A DNA stretch of 35,865 nt, from contig CAIKWG010000004.1 in assembly GCA_903831045.1 (NCBI GenBank), forward strand, positions 1 to 35,865, written 5' to 3'. The notes under the pieces are model-generated. The model was not told the origin of the DNA and made no database searches. It saw only the letters and a program-made list of their open reading frames with translations. The stretch is from an uncultured archaeon. Lineage in GTDB: Archaea > Nanobdellota > Nanobdellia > Pacearchaeales > GW2011-AR1. A program made the position numbers and the translations under genes. This document shows positions 23,410 to 30,443 of the stretch, piece after piece (position 1 is the first letter of the stretch; each line of letters opens with the position of its first letter).

Positions 23410-23466
23410 GATTTATTGAAGAGTTAGTGGTATAAAAAGTTTAGGGTGGTAGAGGATAATCTAAGA

Positions 23467-23591
23467 TGATCCTGCACGGATTTGAACCGTGGACCCCTGC
23501 CTCTCTTAGAATTTCTTCTGTGAGAAGATATAACCCTAATGGATTACACTCATATAAGAGCAGTGCTCTAACCAGGCTGAGCTACAGGATC
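23467..23591 (-). tRNA. tRNA-Ile (anticodon UAU) with a 50-nt intron
   Basis: Minus strand. Acceptor GATCCTG/CAGGATC, D stem GCTC/GAGC, anticodon stem CTGCT/GGCAG (one U-G), T arm CACGG-TTCAAAT-CCGTG, discriminator A. The loop of the spliced form reads C-U-U-A-U-A-A, so the anticodon is UAU (23556-23554), decoding AUA. The anticodon assignment rests on the splice site, which is set by a good bulge-helix-bulge motif (see the intron). A TATA-like TTTTATATATG lies about 25-35 bp upstream. The D arm TAGCTCAGCCTGGTTAGAGC is typical of archaeal tRNA-Ile. Confidence 0.88.
23503..23552 (-). other. Archaeal tRNA intron, canonical position 37/38
   Basis: A 50-nt intron after A37. Bulge-helix-bulge: exon bases CUUA (32-35) pair with intron UAAG to give the 4-bp central helix. 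The 5' bulge is U36-A37/U and the 3' bulge A-G/A38. The inner helix is GAGU with AUUC (one G-U). Removal gives a normal 7-base loop. It would be cut by the tRNA splicing endonuclease. Confidence 0.87.
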
Positions 23592-23685
23592 TTCTATCTT
23601 TTTCAATAAATTTTCATATATAAAACTTCCTTTAGTTAATAGTTACTTTTTTAAACCAATTTCGGTAATTAATCTTGTCTTATAC

Positions 23686-23758
23686 GCCCCGTTAGTACAG
23701 AGGCCAAGTATACGGCCCTTTCACGGCCGGGACTCGGGTTCGAATCCCGAACGGGGCG
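23686..23758 (+). tRNA. tRNA-Glu (anticodon UUC)
   Basis: Acceptor GCCCCGT/ACGGGGC, anticodon stem CGGCC/GGCCG with loop CTTTCAC (anticodon TTC at 23720-23722), T arm CTCGG-GTTCGAAT-CCCGA region intact, discriminator G. A TTTTTAAAC TATA box lies about 35 bp upstream. No intron. It is divergent from tRNA-Ile. Confidence 0.95.
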
Positions 23759-23776
23759 CTTATTTTCTCTTCTTTT

Positions 23777-23830
23777 CTTACCCCCGCACTTTTTCAAAAA
23801 GCAAATATTTAAATAGTTTGTGGGGGTAAG
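23777..23830. promoter_or_regulatory. Inverted repeat bracketing the TATA box of the Fic gene
   Basis: CTTACCCCC (23777-23785) and GGGGGTAAG (23822-23830) form a perfect 9-bp GC-rich inverted repeat, 36 bp apart. The TATA box ATATTTAAAT (23805-23814) lies between them and the ATG follows 6 bases after the right arm. The layout suits an operator that blocks TBP/TFB or polymerase entry, or a stem-loop at the 3' flank of tRNA-Glu. Confidence 0.5.
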
Positions 23831-23836
23831 TATTAT

Positions 23837-24694
23837 ATGAAGATTATTAAGAAAAAAAAGGGAAAAGCAACTTACTATTATCTCAAGCATAACATCAGAA
23901 AAAATGATAAAACAATAACAAAATAAAAATATCTTGGTTTGGAAGTTCCTAAAAATATTGATAAGATTAAGGAAGAATTTTTACAGGAAATTAAGAAGGA
24001 TTTGAACGCTAAATTAGTTTTAATTAGAAAAAATTTTCAGGAAGAATGGAAAAGAATTCCTTCTAGTGCTAAAGAAAAAGAGCTTCAAGAGATTGCAATC
24101 GCTTTTACTTATAACACTAATGCAATTGAAGGTTCAACTATAACTCTTGAAGAAACAAGAGAGATTATCCAATCCAATGTCTCCCCCAATAAATCTCTGA
24201 GAGATGTTAGAGAAACTGAGGCTCATTCAAAGACTTTTTTAAAAATGTTGGATTCGAAAAGTAAGCTGGATGAAAAATTGTTACTTTCTTGGCATAGAGA
24301 TCTTTTTAATGAAACTAAGCAGGATATTGCAGGGAAATATCGTGATTATTTAGTGCGAGTTGGTTCTCATCTAGCTCCAGACTGGCAAGATGTTGAAGAT
24401 TTAATGAAGAATTTTTTAAAGTATTTGGATAATAAGGATAGTCTAAATCCGGTTGAATTTGCTGCTAGAGCACATTATAGATTTGAAAAGATTCATCCTT
24501 TTGGAGATGGTAATGGAAGAATAGGAAGATTGCTTATGAATTATATTTTGTGGAAATCTGGCTATCCTATGATTATCATTGAGTACAAAAATAGAAAATC
24601 CTACTACTCTGCATTTAAGGGAGATGAAGAAAAATTTGTCAATTATTTCATCAGAAGATACCTCTCTGTTCATAGAAAGAGATTTCTTAAATAA
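23837..24694 (+). pseudogene. Fic family protein (AMPylase) gene with an in-frame TAA at codon 30
   Basis: From the ATG at 23837 the frame reads MKIIKKKKGKATYYYLKHNI, then a TAA at 23924-23926, then KYLGLEVPKNIDKIKEEF and on without interruption to 24694. The N-terminus (basic, YYYL...KYLG) belongs naturally with what follows, so TAA most likely replaced a GAA or AAA codon. The Fic core is intact: TNAIEG matches the inhibitory S/T-x3-E-G/N motif, and HPFGDGNGRIGR is the complete catalytic HxFxDGNGRxxR loop (His220 counted from 23837). Fic enzymes transfer AMP to target proteins. A TTG at 23939 could start a 251-residue product, but no ribosome site precedes it. Confidence 0.8.
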
Positions 24695-25144
24695 TCATTC
24701 TGGTTTTGTAATTTTCCAATAATCTTGATTTATTCTGTTTATTTCTTCCAACTCTAGTTTTATTTTACCTTCAAAATATATTTCTAAAAGTAAATCATCA
24801 AGTACATGTCTGAATAAAGAGCTTGCTGGAGAAGGCATCTCTGAATCATTTGGATCTGTGTAATATGGATAAATTCTTCTATCCTTTTCATCTCTGTATT
24901 CTAGCTTAAATCCTCCAGAATAATTCTTTAATGGAAGTTTAATTATTTCAATATTATTTATAAAAAAGGTTACTCCTCTTTCTCTTACAAAAGATAAATT
25001 TTTGTTTTCTAGGCTTTCTGTGATTAATGTTTTTTCATGGCCTAAACTAAATGGACTTATATGAAAACGAGTTGCTTTATAATTATCAAGTGCCATTTGA
25101 AGGTTCTTAAAATCGCTTTCTTTTTTCATTAAATATTGTGTCAT
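24695..25144 (-). CDS. Protein of unknown function convergent with the Fic gene
   Basis: 149 residues, soluble, with a mixed alpha/beta pattern: helical start (KKESDFKNLQMALDNYKATR), strands in the middle (RGVTFFINNIEIIKLPLKNY, GFKLEYRDEKDRRIYPYY) and a C-terminal helix (FRHVLDDLLLEIYFEGKIKL). No motif recognised. The stop directly abuts the Fic stop. A second ATG five codons in (MKKESDF) is an alternative start. A TATA-like TTATTTAAAC lies upstream. A partner role for the Fic protein is only a positional guess. Confidence 0.65.
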   Translation of the reverse strand: MTQYLMKKESDFKNLQMALDNYKATRFHISPFSLGHEKTLITESLENKNLSFVRERGVTFFINNIEIIKLPLKNYSGGFKLEYRDEKDRRIYPYYTDPNDSEMPSPASSLFRHVLDDLLLEIYFEGKIKLELEEINRINQDYWKITKPE

Positions 25145-25248
25145 GTTTTACCAAAATATCTTCAGTTTAAATAAGTTTTTTTATTATATTTTTTTTATAG
25201 GAAGTTTTTTTGCTGATTTGTTTTCCAAATGTAGGGAAAAAAAGTTTC

Positions 25249-25293
25249 TTACCGTCGGTAAATGTAAGGTAAATGAAAGTAACATTTATATAG
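25249..25293 (+). promoter_or_regulatory. Promoter of the fibre/BRO array with palindrome
   Basis: TTTATATAG (25285-25293) is the best TATA box. It lies 57 bp before the fibre 1 ATG, implying an mRNA leader of about 30 bases. Upstream sits TTACCGTCGGTAA (25249-25261), a palindrome with 5-bp arms, followed by a partial repeat GTAAGGTAAATG. This could be an operator. The rest of the 200-bp gap to the divergent gene is T-rich. Confidence 0.45.
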
Positions 25294-25345
25294 TTAAAAT
25301 CCTTAGATTTCTCAGTTAAAAGTTACGTAATATTAGCTCGAAAAG

Positions 25346-27058
25346 ATGGTGTTTAAAAAATATTTCTTAGTGGTAGGTTTGTTGCTAATTGTTTCTATAA
25401 ACTTTGCTTCTGCAGTTTTGATTTCAGATGATCTACATTTGAATATTCAGGTGCTCGATTCTGGTGGCGATGTTCTAACCGGAACCTATAATTTTGCTTT
25501 TAATATTTCAACAACTTCAAATTGTGCAAGTGTAATTTATACTGATTCTCCAACTTTAACAACTGATTCAAGAGGGATAATTTCTTATTATCTTAGAAAT
25601 GTTTCCTTGGATTATAATAATCAATATTGGCTTTGTTATTACAGAAATAATTTGTTGATTAACACTTCTCAAATTGCGAGAGTGCCTTATGCTTTTAGAG
25701 CTAGAAACGTAACTATGTCTGGTATTGAAGTAGACCAGAATTTAAACATGGGCAGTTACAACATAACTGCCCCCTACTTCTTTGGAGATGGCTCTAGTTT
25801 AACTGGAATAACTGGAAATCAAATAAATAATACTTTGAATTGGATAAATGCTTCAGCTGTTAATGGAAGTTATTACCTAATTTCAAATCCCTATGGATTT
25901 TATAATTCAACTAGTCTTGCCAATCTTTCTCAACTAGTGGATGATTTGGGAAACAGAGGTTATACTTCTCTTTCTAATTTCACAGATAATCTTGGAAGCA
26001 GAGGATACACTCATCTGACAAATTTTACAGATAATTTGGGAAACAGAGGTTATACCTCTTTGAGTAATTTTTCAAATAATCTTGGTTTTTATAATTCTAC
26101 TAATTTACCATCTTCTGTTAGTGGAGAAGGGGTTGCAGGATATGTTGCCCTTTGGAATGGGACAAATAGTTTGAATAGTTCGGTTGTTTCTCAACTTGGA
26201 GTAAATGTGGGTATTGGAACTGCTTCACCCGCTGCAAGATTGGATGTTAGAACTGGAGCAAATGATTCTATTTTGGCTAGTTTTGGTGTTGATGCAAATA
26301 ACAGGATTTCTCTTTATGATTATGAAACTGGAGGCTTTAGGTCTATTTATGCGATTGATGATGGAAACTATGGAAGCTTGAATCTAGGTCATGGTACTTC
26401 TCCCTACTTGTTTATTAAAACTGGGGGAAATGTTGGTATTGGAACAGCAAATCCTTTGGAAAAATTAGAAGTTTCTGGTAGAGTTAATTCTTCTGTTGAT
26501 TTTTGTATTACTGGTGGAAACTGTTTGAGTGACTCAATTATGGGTGGTTCTGAAACAGACCCACTTTGGACTTCTAACTCAAGTACTGTTTTAAATTGGA
26601 ACAAAACTTATGCAGATAATCTTTATTATGGACTGGCTAATTCCTATGGCTATTACAATTCAACTAGTTTGACTAGTTTATCTCAACTTACAGATAATCT
26701 AGGGAATAGAGGTTATACACATCTATCAAATTTCACAGATAACATTCTTTGGACTTCTGGATTTAATTCAACTGGAGATTCAAGATGGTTGACTTCCTAT
26801 ACTGAAACTGACCCGCAGTGGAGTTCTAATTATTCCAATGTTGCTTTTATTAACAAGGCAAACAGTTTCGGAGCTTATAATCAATCCTTCAATACTAATA
26901 CATTATTTATTGATTCTTCAAATTCAAAAGTTGGAGTTGGAACAACCAATCCTCAGCAACAATTAGATGTTGTTGGAAATGCAAATGTAACTCAAAATTT
27001 GAGTGTTGGAAATTCTACAATTTATACAAGAGGGGGGGACATGGTTTTTAGAGTTTAA
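25346..27058 (+). CDS. Fibre 1: exported phage-tail-fibre-like surface protein
   Basis: 570 residues. Residues 1-23 form a signal peptide (KYFLVVGLLLIVSINFASA). The N-terminal domain (about 24-125) resembles the leading domain of bacterial/archaeal fibre proteins (LNIQVLDSGGDVLTGTYNFA, then ARVPYAFRARNV). Repeats of 15 residues follow (LGNRGYTSLSNFTDN and variants, four near 25950-26090 and one near 26700). Fibre motifs VGIGTASPAARLDV, VGIGTANPLEKLEV and VGVGTTNPQQQLDV recur, as in tail fibres whose trimers are stabilised by such turns. Rich in N-x-S/T. No C-terminal anchor. BRO1 begins two bases after the stop (TAAAATG). Probably an adhesin. Confidence 0.85.
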   Translation: MVFKKYFLVVGLLLIVSINFASAVLISDDLHLNIQVLDSGGDVLTGTYNFAFNISTTSNCASVIYTDSPTLTTDSRGIISYYLRNVSLDYNNQYWLCYYRNNLLINTSQIARVPYAFRARNVTMSGIEVDQNLNMGSYNITAPYFFGDGSSLTGITGNQINNTLNWINASAVNGSYYLISNPYGFYNSTSLANLSQLVDDLGNRGYTSLSNFTDNLGSRGYTHLTNFTDNLGNRGYTSLSNFSNNLGFYNSTNLPSSVSGEGVAGYVALWNGTNSLNSSVVSQLGVNVGIGTASPAARLDVRTGANDSILASFGVDANNRISLYDYETGGFRSIYAIDDGNYGSLNLGHGTSPYLFIKTGGNVGIGTANPLEKLEVSGRVNSSVDFCITGGNCLSDSIMGGSETDPLWTSNSSTVLNWNKTYADNLYYGLANSYGYYNSTSLTSLSQLTDNLGNRGYTHLSNFTDNILWTSGFNSTGDSRWLTSYTETDPQWSSNYSNVAFINKANSFGAYNQSFNTNTLFIDSSNSKVGVGTTNPQQQLDVVGNANVTQNLSVGNSTIYTRGGDMVFRV

Positions 27059-27437
27059 AATGGAAGAAAAGGAATTTATCATTTTTGGCAGTAAGAAAAT
27101 AAGAAGAGTTTTGCATAATGAAGAATGGTTTTTTTCTATTGTTGATATAATTGAAGTTTTAACTGATAGCGATAGGCCAAGAAAATATTGGAATAAATTA
27201 AATCAAAGGCTGAGAGAAGAGGGAAGTGAGTCGGTAACATTTTGTCACCAACTGAAGTTAAAGGCTTCAGATGGAAAGGAATATCTAACAGATTGTGCAA
27301 ATTTGAAAGGAATATTTAGAATTATTCAATCTGTTCCTTCTAAGAAAGCTGAGCCTTTGAAAAGATGGTTAGCTAAAGTTGGTTATGATAGAATTCAAGA
27401 ATATAGATTAAAAAATAATAAGAAAAAAGCCATTAAA

Positions 27438-27478
27438 ATAGCTTCAATGGTAAAGCATAAAGTCTCCACAAACTTTAA
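27438..27478 (+). repeat. Degenerate copy of the tRNA-like gene
   Basis: 20 bases (27438-27457) are identical to the D-arm region of the tRNA-like gene at 27543-27562, exactly 105 bp apart. After 4 bases follows GTCTCCACA (27462-27470), identical to its variable-arm loop (27580-27588). The anticodon arm is missing. The remainder forms a hairpin: TAAAGT (27458-27463) with ACTTTA (27472-27477). Confidence 0.75.
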
Positions 27479-27496
27479 TTTTAATAGAGACAATAA

Positions 27497-27506
27497 CTAT
27501 ATAAAT
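27497..27506 (+). promoter_or_regulatory. TATA box of the tRNA-like gene
   Basis: CTATATAAAT centred about 35 bp before the first base of the tRNA-like gene, which gives a leader of about 10 bases. The other tRNA genes of the window show similar spacing, so the gene may be transcribed on its own. Confidence 0.45.
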
Positions 27507-27536
27507 TTTTCTGTTTATACTAATTTGCAGAGGCAA

Positions 27537-27618
27537 GCCCTGATAGCTTCAATGGTAAAGCACCGATCTAATGAATCGGGTCTCCACAGACATCTGGGTT
27601 CGATTCCCAGTCAGGGCG
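27537..27618 (+). tRNA. Class II tRNA-like gene, anticodon AAU, Ser-like body
   Basis: Complete cloverleaf: acceptor GCCCTGA/TCAGGGC, D stem GCTT/AAGC with GG in the loop, anticodon stem CCGAT/ATCGG around loop CTAATGA (anticodon AAT, 27570-27572), variable arm GTCT-CCAC-AGAC, T arm CTGGG-TTCGATT-CCCAG. Discriminator G. The long variable arm and G73 are the features of tRNA-Ser, but AAU would decode the Ile codon AUU, and A34 is rare in archaea. Leader CAGAGGC (27528-27534) pairs with GCCTCTG (27618-27624), extending the acceptor stem past a 2-base bulge. It may be a functional odd tRNA, a mobile or viral tRNA, or a relic. Confidence 0.7.
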
Positions 27619-27639
27619 CCTCTGTTTTTTCTATTGTTG

Positions 27640-27684
27640 GAGGTGAAAAATGAATAGCCAAAGGTTACAAGGACCTCTGCGAGG
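27640..27684 (+). promoter_or_regulatory. Shine-Dalgarno and complementary early coding sequence, fibre 2
   Basis: GGAGGTGA (27639-27646) is 6 bases from the ATG at 27650. GAGGT (27640-27644) can pair with ACCTC at 27673-27677. The latter can instead pair, through CCTC, with GAGG (27681-27684). The same three elements occur at fibre 3. A translational switch is possible. Confidence 0.35.
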
Positions 27685-29587
27685 AACTAAATTAATCTTT
27701 TCTTTAGTTTTTGGAATGTTCTTGATTGGAATGGTAAGTGCTGGAAATTATGTTTTTGAGAATACTTCTGGAACTGAGCTGATGAAGATTTATGGACAAA
27801 ATGGAAATGTAAGTATTTTGGGAGACTTGAATGTTGGGGGAGATATTTATGGAGCAGTTTATGGTGTATGGAATGGTTCTTCTGATTATTATCTAAAATC
27901 AAATCCTTTTGGATTTTTTAATTCAACTAGTTTGAATAGTTTATCTCAACTGATAAACGATTTGGGAATTGGAAATTGGACTCTTGACAAATCAAATTAT
28001 TATAATTCTAGTCAAGTTGATAGTGCTATCTCAAGTGCAAATACTTCAATAAAAAATTATGCTGATGGAGCTTTCATCACTAAAGCAAATGAAGGAAATC
28101 TAAATGTTAATAGTTCTACCTATTGGGCAGGATTAAATTCTGTTTATGGTATTAGGGGTTCACAAATTAATAACGACTTGAATTGGGTAAATGCTTCAAC
28201 TGTTGGAGGAAGTTATTATTTAATCACAAACCCCTACGGATTTTATAATTCAACAACTCTTCAAAATTTATCTCAGTTAAATGATAATCTGGGAAATAGA
28301 GGTTATACCTCTTTGAGTAATTTTACTAATAATCTTAATTTTATTAATTCTACATACAATTCAACCTACGATTTAACTTCAAGAGATGTTACAGCAAATA
28401 GGAGTATTTGGGAGTCAACATACAATGCAACTTATAATACCTGGGCATACAATCAAACAACCGCTGCAATGTTAATTGCGAATGATACTTTCATAAAAAA
28501 GACGGGAGATAATGGAACAGGAGAATATAATTTTAATAATGGTTGGACAAATGGTGGACTGAGTATTAGAAGCGGAGATTTGTATGCACAAAGTCTGTAT
28601 GTTTATAACATTAGTTCATTACAAGTTTCTAATTTGAATATTAATGGTTCTCTTTTACCTTACAACGGATTTGATAATCAATTTGATGTTGGTTCTCCTT
28701 CTCTAAGATGGAATGATGCATATTTTGGGGGGAATCTATACATCAATGGAACAATTTACAATTCAAATGGGTTGCCTGTTAATGGAAATGTAACTGGAGC
28801 TGGAAGTGCGAACAGAGTTACTTTCTGGAATGGAGGAAGTTCAATAACTTCTGAAGATAATTTAACTTGGGATAGCACAAATAAAAGATTGGGAATTGGA
28901 ACTACGAGTCCTTCTTATTCTTTACATATTTCAAAATCTCAAGATTCTCTTACCAGAATAAAATTAGATAATGATAATAATGGAACTTCGGCGCAAGTTG
29001 GTTTAGAATTAGATAATAACGTTGGACAAAGTTTGTGGACATTGTATAGTTCTAATTATGCTACTACTGCATTACAAAATACTACTCTTTTTGGAAGCGG
29101 TGTTGGAGGATATATCTTTAGAGGATACACTGGAAGTTCTATTAAATTTGGAATAGGTGCAACTACTGCTGGGATGTCTAATGCCCTAACAATTGATTCA
29201 AACAGTAATGTAGGTATTGGAACAACAAATCCTCAAAACACATTAAATGTTGTTGGAACAGCAAACGTAACCACAAATCTTACCTCTCCTCTTATTTATA
29301 CTTACAAAGCTTCTGGAGGAACATATTGGAATAATGGATTGAAAGTTATTAGAGATGGAACTCCAACTCAATATGGTATAATTAATTATGACGGGGGAGC
29401 ATTAAGATTGGGAGCAATTGTTGAGGGTGGAGGAGCTTCTGGAGAAATTTATTTTGATAGACATAATGCGGGTTCTGGAACTGTAAGTACAAGTATGGTA
29501 ATTAATGGAACTGGTTCTGTGGGAATCAATACAACTTCGCCTTCGGCGAAATTACATGTAAAGGGGGATGTAATAATTGAATTGTAA
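27650..29587 (+). CDS. Fibre 2: exported phage-tail-fibre-like surface protein
   Basis: 645 residues. The N-terminus MNSQRLQGPLRGTKLI is polar and basic, then a hydrophobic signal (FSLVFGMFLIGMVSA). It is followed by WNGSSDYYLKSNPFGF, shared with fibre 3, by NRGYTSLSNFTNN as in fibre 1, and by the fibre motifs LGIGTTSPSYSLHI, VGIGTTNPQNTLNV and VGINTTSPSAKLHV. Many N-x-S/T sequons. It lacks a membrane anchor and a recognisable intramolecular chaperone domain. Starts in the ATGA at the end of the BRO1 frame; the strong Shine-Dalgarno sequence supports this start. BRO2 follows with the same TAAAATG junction as after fibre 1. Confidence 0.85.
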   Translation: MNSQRLQGPLRGTKLIFSLVFGMFLIGMVSAGNYVFENTSGTELMKIYGQNGNVSILGDLNVGGDIYGAVYGVWNGSSDYYLKSNPFGFFNSTSLNSLSQLINDLGIGNWTLDKSNYYNSSQVDSAISSANTSIKNYADGAFITKANEGNLNVNSSTYWAGLNSVYGIRGSQINNDLNWVNASTVGGSYYLITNPYGFYNSTTLQNLSQLNDNLGNRGYTSLSNFTNNLNFINSTYNSTYDLTSRDVTANRSIWESTYNATYNTWAYNQTTAAMLIANDTFIKKTGDNGTGEYNFNNGWTNGGLSIRSGDLYAQSLYVYNISSLQVSNLNINGSLLPYNGFDNQFDVGSPSLRWNDAYFGGNLYINGTIYNSNGLPVNGNVTGAGSANRVTFWNGGSSITSEDNLTWDSTNKRLGIGTTSPSYSLHISKSQDSLTRIKLDNDNNGTSAQVGLELDNNVGQSLWTLYSSNYATTALQNTTLFGSGVGGYIFRGYTGSSIKFGIGATTAGMSNALTIDSNSNVGIGTTNPQNTLNVVGTANVTTNLTSPLIYTYKASGGTYWNNGLKVIRDGTPTQYGIINYDGGALRLGAIVEGGGASGEIYFDRHNAGSGTVSTSMVINGTGSVGINTTSPSAKLHVKGDVIIEL

Positions 29588-29588
29588 A

Positions 29589-30443
29589 ATGAAAAAAGAA
29601 ACTCATATAGCAATTTTTAATGGAAAATTAATAAGAAGAAAATTTATTGGAAATAAATGGTTTTTTTCTATTATAGATATTGTTGGAGCTTTAACAGATA
29701 GTACTCTTCCTAAAAGATACTGGGCTGATTTAAAAACAAAATTAGAAGAAGAAGGTTTTGAATCGTACGATAAAATCGTACAGTTGAAATTATTAGCAGA
29801 GGATGAAAAATTAAGAGAAACGGACTGTGCAGATACAGAGGGGATATTTAGAATTATTCAATCCATTCCTTCTAAGAAAGCCGAACCTTTCAAAAGATGG
29901 TTAGCTAAAATGGGTTATGAAAGGGTTCAGGAGATTGAAAATCCAGAATTAGCTCAGGAAAGAATGAAAAAACTTTATGAATTAAAAGGATATTCTAAAG
30001 ATTGGGTTGATAAAAGATTAAGAGGTATTGCAATTAGGCAAAATCTCACTGATGAATGGAAGGAAAGAGGATTAAAAGAAGAAATAGAATATGCAATTTT
30101 AACTGATGAAATAAGTAAGGCAACATTTGGTAAAACTGTGAAAGAATATAAAGCAATTAAAAATCTTGATAAAGAAAATTTAAGAGATCATATGGATGAA
30201 CTTGAATTAATCTTTGGGATGTTGGGTGAAAAGGTTGCCACAGAAATAACTGTGACTAAAGATGCTCAAGGATTTGTTGAATGTGCTGTTGCTGCAAAAC
30301 AAGGTGGAGAAGTTGCAGGAAATGCAAGAAAAGAAGCAGAAGGAAAAATAGGACATTCAGTTGTTTCAGAAGATAACTTTCTTTCAATTTCTGAACGGAA
30401 GAAGAAAAAGAAGAAAATTTTAATTGAGGTGAAAAATGAATAA
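29589..30443 (+). CDS. BRO2: full-length BRO-N/DinD-like DNA-binding protein
   Basis: 284 residues from the ATG at 29589. This start is preferred over the one four codons earlier because the TAAAATG junction matches that of BRO1. Residues 1-120 are the BRO-N domain (FIGNKWFFSIIDIVGALTDS, RYWADLKTKL, IFRIIQSIPSKKAEPFKRWL). The rest follows the DinD pattern: RGIAIRQNLTDEWKERG, ATFGKTVKEYKAIKNLDKEN, LRDHMDELELIFGMLGE, QGFVECAVAAKQGGEVAGNA and IGHSVVSEDNFLS. DinD is a DNA-damage-induced protein of enterobacteria; BRO-N proteins often regulate phage genes. Its C-terminus is lysine-rich. It overlaps the fibre 3 start by 8 bases. Confidence 0.88.
   Translation: MKKETHIAIFNGKLIRRKFIGNKWFFSIIDIVGALTDSTLPKRYWADLKTKLEEEGFESYDKIVQLKLLAEDEKLRETDCADTEGIFRIIQSIPSKKAEPFKRWLAKMGYERVQEIENPELAQERMKKLYELKGYSKDWVDKRLRGIAIRQNLTDEWKERGLKEEIEYAILTDEISKATFGKTVKEYKAIKNLDKENLRDHMDELELIFGMLGEKVATEITVTKDAQGFVECAVAAKQGGEVAGNARKEAEGKIGHSVVSEDNFLSISERKKKKKKILIEVKNE

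Larger units (their letters stand above)
27060..27653 (+). pseudogene. BRO1: BRO-N/DinD-like protein, C-terminal half replaced
   Basis: The frame encodes 197 residues. Residues 1-115 are a BRO-N domain (VLHNEEWFFSIVDIIEVLTD, RKYWNKLNQRL, IFRIIQSVPSKKAEPLKRWL), a DNA-binding domain common in phage antirepressors and in DinD, closely matching BRO2. After RIQEY (near 27405) similarity to BRO2 stops. The next ~235 bp carry a tRNA-like gene and its degenerate copy, and homology to the BRO2/fibre 3 junction returns at 27640. The residues translated from the tRNA region are probably meaningless, although the frame stays open up to the fibre 2 start (ATGA). A truncated BRO-N protein could still bind DNA. 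Confidence 0.75.

Noticed and set aside
23669-23890. Minus-strand frame across tRNA-Glu
   Set aside because: It runs antisense through a complete tRNA and the Fic promoter; no ribosome site or motif.
23924-23926. Recoding of TAA as an amino acid in the Fic gene
   Set aside because: Many genes in the window end in TAA and would run on; a nonsense mutation is simpler.
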